Assembly: GCA_016720075.1 (NCBI GenBank)
Contig: JADJXW010000009.1
Coordinates: forward strand, 50,001-114,000
DNA: 64,000 nucleotides
Direction: 5' to 3'
Origin: Pseudomonadota bacterium
Lineage (GTDB): Bacteria > Pseudomonadota > Gammaproteobacteria > Steroidobacterales > Steroidobacteraceae
Both the position numbers and the translations under genes were made by a program. Under the pieces are notes generated by a model. That model saw only the letters and a program-made list of their open reading frames with translations, had not been told where the DNA came from and searched no databases. Below are positions 56,356 through 64,000 of the stretch, in pieces; the stretch's first letter is position 1; each line of letters opens with the position of its first letter.

Positions 56356-56465
56356 CGGGGCAGCCGCGATTCGATGTGAGCCTTGAATCGCTGCATTCAG
56401 GAATCGCATTGCTCCCTCGTTGAGAAATCGCCACGCTCCCCTATCGGAAAACTGTCGGGGGATTG

Positions 56466-59452
56466 ATGGTCATGCGAGTTCGGAATTCTCTGTCGAAGGT
56501 CGGCCTGGTTGTCGCGGGATTGGTGCTCCCCTGCGCGGAACCCCAGGCACATGCCGCGCGCGCGACGAACGAAGAAGGCTCGAGCGCGCTCGAGGAGATC
56601 GTGGTCACCGGTTCGCGCATCGCGCGACGTGACTACACGTCCACCAGTCCCATCGTCACGACGACCCAGGCCGCGATCGAGGACACTGGCCAGGTCAACC
56701 TGGAGCAGGCGCTGCAGCAGTTGCCACAGTTCCTCGGCGGTCGCGACTCCACCGTCACCGGCCTCGGCGGCAACGGCTACTCCACGCTGAACCTGCGCGG
56801 CCTGGGCGACAACCGTAACCTGATCCTGCTGGATGGCCACCGGCTGCCCATCGCCAGCAGCACCGGCGCCACCGACATCAACATCATTCCCGGCTCGCTG
56901 ATCGGCAGCGTCGAGGTCATCTCCGGCGGTGCGTCGGCGGTCTACGGCTCCGACGCCATCTCCGGCGTGGTCAATTTCAAGACCCGCCACCTGGACGGTG
57001 TGGAGGTCGCGGCGCAGGGCAATCTCTCGGAAATGGGAGATGCCGGCGTGCGGAACTTCTCCATCAGCGCCGGAGGCAAGTACGCGGGCGGCCGGGGCGA
57101 GTATTTCGCGACCGGCAACTTCACGGATCGCAGCCTGGTGTTCTACAAGGCGAGGGACTTCTTCGCCAAGGCCGGCGGCTCGGGGTCCCAGGCGACGGGC
57201 GCCGTGCAGTTCGTGGGCGGCGCGCCCAGCAGGGCGGCGCTGGATTCCGTGTTCGGCGCCTATGGCGTCGCCGCGGGCGCGGTGGCCACCAACTCACGCT
57301 TCGGTTTCAACAGCGATGGCACGCTGTACGCGGTCACGGGCGGCTACAACTTCAAGGAGAGCCTCGAGGACTACGGCCTCGTCAGTAACCAGATAGTGGG
57401 TTTCACAGGCCGCGAGAACTACCTGATCTCCCCGCAGGAGCGCTACAACTTCTTCGGCAAGGCGAGCTTCGACCTCAATGATCGAGTCACTGTGTATGGA
57501 CAGGGACTGTACATGCAGTCGACGATCACGACCTCGAGCGCCTGGGCCATCACGGCCCCGACGCAGCCCTCGGTTCCGGTGACCAATCCCTTCATACCAG
57601 CAGGACTGCGCACGCTGCTGGCGTCGCGGCCGGCGGCCGTGCGCAACAACCCGGTGCTGCTCTTCAAGGGCTACCAGGAAATGGGGCGCCGGACCTACGA
57701 GGAGGACTACGACGTCTACCAGCTCGGCGCCGGCGTGCGCGCGAAGCTGGCCTCCGACTGGACGCTCGATGTGTTCGGGTCGTACGACGACACGACGCTG
57801 CATGAGCGGATCAACCATGTCGTCCTCTACCCCCGCGTCCAGATCCTGCTCAACGCGGCCGATGGCGGTGCGTCGATCTGCGCCGGTGGCTACAACCCGT
57901 TCGGCCTGGCCGCCAGCGCCACGATCTCCGACGCCTGCCGCAACTACCTGACGGCCCCGACGGACACGCAGATGGGCCTCAAGCAGTCGGTGTTCGAAGC
58001 CACCGTGCAGGGAACCGCGTTCAACCTGCCGGCAGGTCCCGCCAAGGTGTCGTTCACGGCGGACTGGCGCGAGAACCAGTTCGACCTGAATCCCGACATC
58101 CTGCTGATCCCGAACTACGACTACACGGGCACGGCGTTCAACGACATCGCCAGTGCGCGGTATGCGCGAACAGCCCGGCGTCCGCCACCAACACCATCTT
58201 CCCGGCGGCCGGCAAGGTGTCGGTCAAGGAACTGGCGGGCGAACTGCTGCTGCCGATCGTGTCGGACGGCGCCTTCGCGAAGTCCCTGAACCTGACGCTC
58301 GGCGCCCGCATCTCGGACTACAACCTCGCAGGCAGTGCCTTCACCTACAAGGCCGAGCTGGACTGGCGCCCCGTCGAGTCGCTGTTGCTGCGCGGCGGAT
58401 TCGAACATGCGCTCCGTGCGCCGAACGTGGCGGAACTCTTCAGCCAGTCGGGTACCGTCGTGTCGGTGGGCAATCCCCCGACCGCCGGCGATCCCTGTGA
58501 CAGTCGTTCGTCGCTGCGCACCGGCGCCAACGCCACCGGCGTGAGGAACCTGTGCCTCGCGCAGTTCCAGTCTGCCGGCCTCACGGCGACAGAGGCAGCC
58601 AATCTGTACCCCGGCTATACCTACGTCAGCGCCGTCGTGGGCTCGAGGATCACCGGCAACCCGAAACTGGATCCGGAAGCCGCGGATACCTACACCCTGG
58701 GTGCGGTATACAGCATCGGGCCCCTCGGTGAATGGTTCCGGAAGGGCAGCATCTCGGTGGACTACTACAACATCGAGATCAAGGACCAGATCGGCACGGT
58801 GACGGGTTCGCTGGCGCTGCAGAAGTGCTTCAACCTGGATGGTTCGAATCCGACTTACGATCCGGCCAACTCGTACTGCTCGACGATCGTGCGCTCGGCC
58901 GGCAGCGGCATCCTGTTCGACATCGGCGCCCCGTACCTGAACCTGGCGGGCACACGCACCAGCGGCATCGACGTGCAGTTCGATTCGGAGTTCAACCTCC
59001 CGCACGACCTGCGGCTGTCGTTCAACACCGTGGTGAACTACCTGGACGAGTTCAGGATCCAGTCGCTGAAGGGCTCGCCCTGGCAGGAGTACCGTGCGAC
59101 CATCAGCAGCGGCCGCGCGACCACGCCTCCGCTGCCAGGCTGGCGCTCGGCCACGACGCTCGGCCTCGCGTACGGGGATGCCTCGGCCTCGCTGCGGTGG
59201 CGGCACATCCACAGCATGCGCGACATCGCGTCCGTCACCTCGGCAACGCCTCCGCCGGGCGTGGATGCCTACGACATCCTCGACCTCTCCGCGCGTCTCA
59301 AGCTCAGCGAGCGGTTCGAGCTGAGCGCGGGCATCAACAACCTGCTGGAGAAGTCTCCGCCCGTGGTGGGTGGCGTGGCGGGGCAGACGACGCCGACGTT
59401 GTACGACGTCATCGGGCGCAACTACTTCCTCGGCGCCAAGGCGAAGTTCTAG
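56466..59452 (+). pseudogene. TonB-dependent receptor, frameshifted near 58167
   Basis: The first frame (56466-58168) gives a signal peptide and plug domain: EEIVVTGSRIARRDYTS, LNLRGLGDNRNLILLDGHRLP and EVISGGASAVYGSDAISGVVNF. The rest of the barrel, ending NYFLGAKAKF, is in another frame from about 58169 to 59452. Removing two bases at GCGCG (58164-58168) joins ...ASARYA to NSPASATNT and restores one receptor of about 994 residues. As given, the gene encodes two fragments. It may import the products released by the adjacent esterase. A sequencing error is possible. Confidence 0.88.
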
Positions 59453-59470
59453 AAGAGGGATCGGCGAGTG

Positions 59471-59495
59471 GCGGAGGGGCGTTTGTCCCCTCCGC
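59471..59495. terminator. Hairpin between convergent genes
   Basis: GCGGAGGGG (59471-59479) and CCCCTCCGC (59487-59495) form a perfect 9-bp stem around a 7-base loop in the 73-base gap between the TonB receptor and garD, which converge. No T-run is present, so it is a probable but non-canonical bidirectional terminator. Confidence 0.55.
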
Positions 59496-59525
59496 TGGCG
59501 CATTGTCCATGCCGCCTTCCCGCGC

Positions 59526-61109
59526 TCAGGTCACGGGCGCGGGATCGAACAGCACCAGCTCGTTGCTCAACTTCCAGTGCTCTGCCCAGGTGCGCTTGCC
59601 GCTTGCCACCTCTAGCAGCAGGCGGAACAGTTCTTCCCCGGCCTGCTGCAGCGTCAGGCCCTCGTCCAGAATGCGCCCGGCATTCCAGTCCATCAGGTCG
59701 TGCCAGCGCCGGGCGAGATCGGTGCGGGTGGCCACCTTCACTACCGGGCACTGCGCAAGGCCATAGGGCGTGCCGCGTCCCGTCGTGAATACGTGCAGGT
59801 TCATGCCCGCCGCCAGTTGCAGCGTGCCGCAGATGAAATCACTGGCCGGTGTGGCGGCGAATACCAGGCCACGCTCGATTCCCTTGTCGCGCAGACTCTC
59901 GCCCGGCGCCAGCACGCCGAGTATGGGCGCTGAACCGGACTTCGCCACCGAACCCATCGCCTTCTCGACGATGTTCGCCAGGCCTCCGCGTTTGTTGCCA
60001 GGCGTGGTGTTGGCGCTGCGGTCCGCGCCACCCCGCGCCAGGTAGGCGTCGTACCACGCCAGCTGGTTCACGATGTCGTCGGCCACCTGCGTCGTCGCCG
60101 CACGCGTGACTAGCTGCGCGACGGCATCGCGCACCTCGGTGGTCTCGGAGAACAGCACGGTGGCGCCGGCGGCAACCAGCAGGTCGCTCATGACGCCCAC
60201 GGCCGGATTCGCGGTGATTCCCGAGAACGCGTCGCTGCCGCCGCACTGCACGCCCACGACCAGGGCGGACGCGGGGCAGGTTTCGCGGTGGCGCTGGTTC
60301 AGTCGCGACAGGTGTGCCTGCGCCGTGACCATGATCGAATCGATCATCGACTCGAAGCCGACATGGGATTCATCCTGCAGGCACACCACGTCAACGCCAT
60401 CGGCATCGGGCGGGGGGCGGTGCGTGCTCACGGCGCGGATGGGAATCTTCCCGGGCCCCAGCAGGCGTGTCGGCTGCAGCTTCTCGCAGCCCAGGCTCAC
60501 CACCATGACCTCGCCGCCGAAGTTGGGGTTGCGGGCGAGGTTGCGCAGCGTGCGGATGGGAATTGCGGCGTCCGGAACGTCGATGGCGATGCCGCAGCCA
60601 TAGGAATGCTCCAGCGCGACCACGTCGTCCACGTTGGGGAATCGCGGCAGCAGTTCGCGGCGGATCCGCTGCACGGCATGGTCCACCACGCCTGCAACGC
60701 ACTGCACCGTGGTCGAGATGGCCAGAATGTTGCGCGTGCCCACGGATCCGTCGGGGTTGCGGTAGCCCTGGAAGGTATGCCCGTGGATCGGCGTCGGATC
60801 CACTGCCGAAGCGGGACCGCGCGCGCACTGTTTCAGCGACGCCGCGGCGGGCAGCGTCAATCGCTGCTCGTTCACCCAGCTGCCGGCTGGCAGGGCGTCG
60901 ACCGCGTTGCCGATCACAACCCCGTAACGACGCACGGCGTCGCCGGCTGCCAGCGGCGCGAGCGCAACCTTGTGACCCTGGGGGATGTCCTCAGTGAGCG
61001 TTAGGCCGTCTTCCAGCTTCGTGCCCGCGGGCAGACCACCGGGGTTCACTACGATGGCGACGTTGTCCGTGGGGTGGATGCGCAGGCAGCGATGGGCGGG
61101 GTTCGACAT
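59526..61109 (-). CDS. garD: Galactarate dehydratase (UxaA/GarD family)
   Basis: A 527-residue dehydratase converting galactarate to 5-dehydro-4-deoxyglucarate. The N-terminal SAF-like domain starts CLRIHPTDNVAIV. The GarD-type middle part shows HTFQGYRNPDGSVGTRN, HSYGCGIAIDVPDAAIPIRT and GGEVMVVSLGCEKLQP. The length and these segments fit GarD better than altronate dehydratase UxaA. Context with kdgD and a semialdehyde dehydrogenase on the same strand supports aldarate use. It is separated from them by an opposite-strand MBL gene. Confidence 0.88.
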   Translation of the reverse strand: MSNPAHRCLRIHPTDNVAIVVNPGGLPAGTKLEDGLTLTEDIPQGHKVALAPLAAGDAVRRYGVVIGNAVDALPAGSWVNEQRLTLPAAASLKQCARGPASAVDPTPIHGHTFQGYRNPDGSVGTRNILAISTTVQCVAGVVDHAVQRIRRELLPRFPNVDDVVALEHSYGCGIAIDVPDAAIPIRTLRNLARNPNFGGEVMVVSLGCEKLQPTRLLGPGKIPIRAVSTHRPPPDADGVDVVCLQDESHVGFESMIDSIMVTAQAHLSRLNQRHRETCPASALVVGVQCGGSDAFSGITANPAVGVMSDLLVAAGATVLFSETTEVRDAVAQLVTRAATTQVADDIVNQLAWYDAYLARGGADRSANTTPGNKRGGLANIVEKAMGSVAKSGSAPILGVLAPGESLRDKGIERGLVFAATPASDFICGTLQLAAGMNLHVFTTGRGTPYGLAQCPVVKVATRTDLARRWHDLMDWNAGRILDEGLTLQQAGEELFRLLLEVASGKRTWAEHWKLSNELVLFDPAPVT

Positions 61110-61257
61110 GGGCCTGATGTTACGGCGCTAACGGGCCGCGCGTTCTATGCATTCGCCGCATCGTTCGATTCAGCGCCGGCATCGGGCGGACATTGTCTTC
61201 GGCCGCCGGCTGGGCGATGTTCCCCCCGGTCATCAAACATACTCAGGCTGGGGCGGC

Positions 61258-62298
61258 ATGGCATCGAAGCACACGCGCATTGGGGCGAAACTCATCACCG
61301 TGGCCGGGATCGGCGCCCTGGCCCTGATGGCCAGCGCACAGGAAGCCACGCGTCGCCAGCCGGTCAGTGCTTATCCCACCCCGACGGAGTTCCCGAATCA
61401 GGATCTGGCCGCCGTCAACAAGTACCTGGCCGAGGCGCGGCGAATCGCCGGCGACGAGCTATTCCCGGACTTCATCCATCGCTGCATCATCAGCCCGCGT
61501 TATCCGGTGCGGGTGCGGGGCATCCAGTTCGACGGGCTGGTGGAACCCACGAAGCTGTTCGACCAGCTGTACTCGGTGGGCCAGAACGCCGTGTCGTCGC
61601 ATGCGCTGGTGACCTCCGCGGGCATCGTGCTCTTTGACACGCTCAACAGTCCCGAAGAGGCCGAGAAGATCATCGTGCCGAACCTGCGCCGCGTCGGACT
61701 CGACCCGAAGAACATCAAGTACATCGTGGTGACGCACGGCCACGGCGACCACTACGGCGGCGCGCGCTACCTGCAGCAGACCTACGGCGCGCGCGTGCTG
61801 TCATCGGCGATCGACTGGGACATGATGGCCAGCGAAAAGGGCAATGGTCCGTTCGCGGGGCTCGAACCCCCGAAGCGCGACATGGTCATCGAGGATGGGC
61901 AGGCGCTGGTGGTGGGCGACACCACGCTGCGCTTCTACACCACCCCGGGGCACACGCCAGGCACGCTTTCCACCATCTTCCCGGTGACGGACAAGGGCCA
62001 GCCGCACCTCGTGGGCCTGCATGGCGGCACCGGCGGCGGACGCGACATCCCGGGCCTGCAGGCCGGCATCAAGTCCTACGTGCGCTGGCGGGAGATCACG
62101 AGCAAGGCTGGTGTGGACGTTCTCGTCGCCAACCATCCGCTGCATGATCGCGGCATCGAGAACAACGAGCTGCTGCGCGCGCGGATTCCCGGCCAGGCGA
62201 ACCCCTATATCCTGGGTCGCGACCGCTACCAGAAATACATGCAGGTGATGGAAACCTGCTCGCGCGTGCACCTGGCACGACTGGGCGGCAAGGAATAG
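61258..62298 (+). CDS. Exported metallo-beta-lactamase-fold protein (B3-like motifs)
   Basis: A 346-residue protein with a signal peptide (cleavage near MASAQ, residue 28). Metal ligands fit HGHGDH at 160-165, His232 in TPGHTPG and His293 in NHPLHD, an arrangement like subclass B3 and its many non-lactamase relatives. The C-terminus has a helical tail. It is embedded in opposite orientation between garD and the dehydrogenase gene. Whether it hydrolyses a lactone, an ester or a beta-lactam is unknown; lactone hydrolysis would suit the aldarate context. Confidence 0.85.
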   Translation: MASKHTRIGAKLITVAGIGALALMASAQEATRRQPVSAYPTPTEFPNQDLAAVNKYLAEARRIAGDELFPDFIHRCIISPRYPVRVRGIQFDGLVEPTKLFDQLYSVGQNAVSSHALVTSAGIVLFDTLNSPEEAEKIIVPNLRRVGLDPKNIKYIVVTHGHGDHYGGARYLQQTYGARVLSSAIDWDMMASEKGNGPFAGLEPPKRDMVIEDGQALVVGDTTLRFYTTPGHTPGTLSTIFPVTDKGQPHLVGLHGGTGGGRDIPGLQAGIKSYVRWREITSKAGVDVLVANHPLHDRGIENNELLRARIPGQANPYILGRDRYQKYMQVMETCSRVHLARLGGKE

Positions 62299-62341
62299 AT
62301 GCAAGGCGCGTGGCCGCGCCAGGTGCCGGACGGGGCGCGGC

Positions 62342-63793
62342 CTACTGTGCCGCGCGGCCGTCCCGACGGCGCGGCAGGTTCCAGGGGTTGCCGTCCCGCA
62401 GCGCCTCGGGCAGCAGTTCCGCAGGGAAATTCTGGTAGCACACCGGGCGCAGGAAGCGCTCGAGGGCCAGCGCGCCCACGGAGGTGGTGCGGCTGTCGCT
62501 GGTGGCAGGCCAGGGGCCGCCGTGCACCATGGCATGGGCCACTTCAACGCCGGTGCCGAAACCATTCACCAGGATGCGGCCGGCCAGCCGTTCGAGCAGC
62601 GGCAGCAGCTCGTGCGCGTCGGCATGATCGGTGGCATCCATGTGCAGCGCCACCGTGAGCTGGCCTTCGAGCGCCTGCAGCACCTGCCGGAATCCGGCGC
62701 TGCCCTCGCAGCGCACCAGCAGGCCCGCGGGTCCAAACACTTCCTGCTGCAGCATGGGCTGTGCCAGGAAATCCGCCATCGATACTTCGAACAGGGCGGG
62801 CAGGCCCTGGCGGATGCCCGCCGCGCCCGCGCCGCGACCGAGCGCGCGGACACCGGGAGCGTTCTCCCAGGCGGCAACACCGGCGCCATACGCCTCGCAG
62901 ATGCCATCGGTGAGCATCGTGCCCGCAGGCAGCTGCGACAACGCCGCCACGGCCGCGTCGCGGAATGCATCGCCGTCCGTTCCCCGGGGCAGCAGCACCA
63001 GCCCCGGATTCGTGCAGAACTGGCCGACGCCGAGCGTCAGTGAGGCCACGAAGTCCGCGGCGATGCTCGCGCCGCGTGATTTCAGCGCGCCCGGAAACAG
63101 CAGCACGGGATTGATGCTGCTCATCTCCGCATACATGGGAATGGGCACTCTGCGGGACTGTGCGATGGCCAGCAGGGCGGTGCCGCCGTGGCGCGAACCG
63201 GTGAATCCCACGGCGCGGATGGCAGGATGCGCCACCAGGTCGGCACCCACGCTGCCGGTGACCAGCGAGAATATTCCGGCAGGGAATCCCTGCGCCTGCA
63301 GCGCTTCGCCAATGGCGATGGCCACGAGCCGCGAGGTCTCAGGATGACCCGAGTGCGCCTTGCACACTACCGGGCAGCCGGCCGCCAGCGCCGAAGCGGT
63401 ATCGCCGCCGGCGACGGAGAACGCGAGCGGGAAGTTCGATGCGCCGAACACCGCCACAGGGCCCACGCCAATGCGCCTCTGCCGCAGGTCGGGTCGCGGC
63501 GCGGGTAGTCGTTCGGGCAACGGGCTGTCGAACTGCACGCCTGCAAAGCTACCCTCCCGCAGGATAAATGCGAAGAACCGTAGCTGCCCGGTGGTTCGAC
63601 CCAACTCGCCCTGCAGTCGCGCGACTGGCAGAGCCGTCTCGGCATGCGCTGAGGCGACGATGTCCGCGGAATGATGCTCCAGGCGCAACGCGATGGCCTC
63701 GAGTAGCGAGGCGCGAGATTGAGGTGGCGTTTCACGGAAAGCGTCGAATGCCGCCTCGGCGGCGCGGCAGGCCGCATCGACGCCGGGGCTCAA
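62342..63793 (-). CDS. 2,5-dioxovalerate (alpha-ketoglutaric semialdehyde) dehydrogenase
   Basis: A 483-residue aldehyde dehydrogenase oxidising 2,5-dioxopentanoate to 2-oxoglutarate. Catalytic Cys260 is in GVGQFCTNPG, general-base Glu223 in YAEMSSINP and Asn120 in FGASNFPLAF; the substitution pattern matches the KGSADH branch. The TTG start overlaps the kdgD stop (TTGA). Relatives usually have about 30-40 more N-terminal residues, so this protein is N-terminally short or the annotated start is imperfect. Confidence 0.85.
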   Translation of the reverse strand: MSPGVDAACRAAEAAFDAFRETPPQSRASLLEAIALRLEHHSADIVASAHAETALPVARLQGELGRTTGQLRFFAFILREGSFAGVQFDSPLPERLPAPRPDLRQRRIGVGPVAVFGASNFPLAFSVAGGDTASALAAGCPVVCKAHSGHPETSRLVAIAIGEALQAQGFPAGIFSLVTGSVGADLVAHPAIRAVGFTGSRHGGTALLAIAQSRRVPIPMYAEMSSINPVLLFPGALKSRGASIAADFVASLTLGVGQFCTNPGLVLLPRGTDGDAFRDAAVAALSQLPAGTMLTDGICEAYGAGVAAWENAPGVRALGRGAGAAGIRQGLPALFEVSMADFLAQPMLQQEVFGPAGLLVRCEGSAGFRQVLQALEGQLTVALHMDATDHADAHELLPLLERLAGRILVNGFGTGVEVAHAMVHGGPWPATSDSRTTSVGALALERFLRPVCYQNFPAELLPEALRDGNPWNLPRRRDGRAAQ

Positions 63794-64000
63794 GCCGCGC
63801 GCGCCCGGCGCTGCACCGAGTCGATCAGCTTGCGCAGATCGTCGAGTTCCTGCGGCAGCAGGTCGGTGAGGGGCGGCCGCACCGGGCCGGCCGGCCGACC
63901 GATCACGTTCAGTCCCGCCTTGATGATCGACACTGCGTAGCCCTTGCCGCGATTGCGCAGCTCGATGTACGGCAGCACGAAATCCTTGAGACCTGCGTCC
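63790..64000 (-). CDS. kdgD: 5-dehydro-4-deoxyglucarate dehydratase, partial
   Basis: Only the C-terminal 69 or so residues are in the window; the rest continues beyond base 64000. The visible end (LPYIELRNRGKGYAVSIIKAG, then GPVRPPLTDLLPQELDDL) matches the C-terminus of the DHDPS-superfamily dehydratase that converts 5-dehydro-4-deoxyglucarate to 2,5-dioxopentanoate, CO2 and water. It overlaps the start of the dehydrogenase that uses its product, which supports the assignment. Confidence 0.8.
   Translation of the reverse strand, partial: DAGLKDFVLPYIELRNRGKGYAVSIIKAGLNVIGRPAGPVRPPLTDLLPQELDDLRKLIDSVQRRARAA

Noticed and set aside
61258..62298. Antibiotic-resistance beta-lactamase
   Set aside because: The metal motifs resemble subclass B3, but the fold is shared by many lactonases and esterases and the catabolic context favours another role; resistance cannot be claimed from sequence.

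Overview
The window is GC-rich (about two-thirds G+C), densely coded chromosomal DNA. Its housekeeping blocks match gammaproteobacteria: queG-nnr-tsaE-amiC-mutL-miaA-hfq-hflX-hflK-hflC-DUF2065-purA is the E. coli gene order, and pcnB-folK-(deoxynucleoside kinase)-panB-panC is also typical. The accessory content (TonB receptors, Tat-exported oxidoreductases, secreted SnoaL-like proteins, intradiol dioxygenase, tannase, aldarate catabolism) suggests an aerobic, plant- or aromatic-polymer-degrading lineage near Steroidobacteraceae/Nevskiales/Xanthomonadales. The exact family is inference.

Layout. 1-8.6 kb: 3' end of gltX, a VapBC-type toxin-antitoxin pair, tRNA-Ala(GGC), a Tat-type metallo-beta-lactamase-fold protein, a DUF1592 haem protein / DUF1552 / secreted ankyrin triad, and tRNA-Glu(TTC). 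8.6-15.6 kb: a leftward operon for a Tat-exported molybdo-hydroxylase (iorA/iorB-like) plus NDH-2. Divergent from it lie a split XdhC pair, a molybdopterin-binding protein and an intradiol dioxygenase, then tRNA-Glu(CTC). 15.8-32.4 kb: RNA processing, folate, pantothenate and cell-wall/RNA-chaperone/protease-regulator housekeeping genes. 32.5-36.8 kb: a beta-helix-like lipoprotein and TonB receptor pair. 36.8-44.0 kb: a leftward operon of two MFS transporters and three secreted SnoaL-like proteins with one, two and three domains. 44.1-46.9 kb: DUF4124, RRM protein, two small unknowns and a fatty-acid desaturase. 46.9-52.5 kb: a leftward TonB receptor, Tat-exported ThDP enzyme and cytochrome c operon. 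52.8-54.5 kb: three small exported proteins, one frameshifted in a GC repeat. 54.49-54.61 kb: a tRNA-Leu 3' remnant with its terminator and integrase-arm-like repeats, which looks like one end of an integrated island. 54.8-64.0 kb: tannase-family esterase, a frameshifted TonB receptor, and an oxidative aldarate pathway (garD, semialdehyde dehydrogenase, kdgD) with an exported metallo-beta-lactamase-fold protein.

How the parts fit. The right end forms a coherent route: an esterase cuts plant phenolic esters, a receptor imports ligand, and aldarates are converted to 2-oxoglutarate. The least explained and most interesting systems are the 1-2-3-domain SnoaL operon and the translationally coupled periplasmic ThDP enzyme and cytochrome c. 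Several promoters place the predicted transcription start at or within three bases of the start codon, with no Shine-Dalgarno sequence, suggesting frequent leaderless translation.
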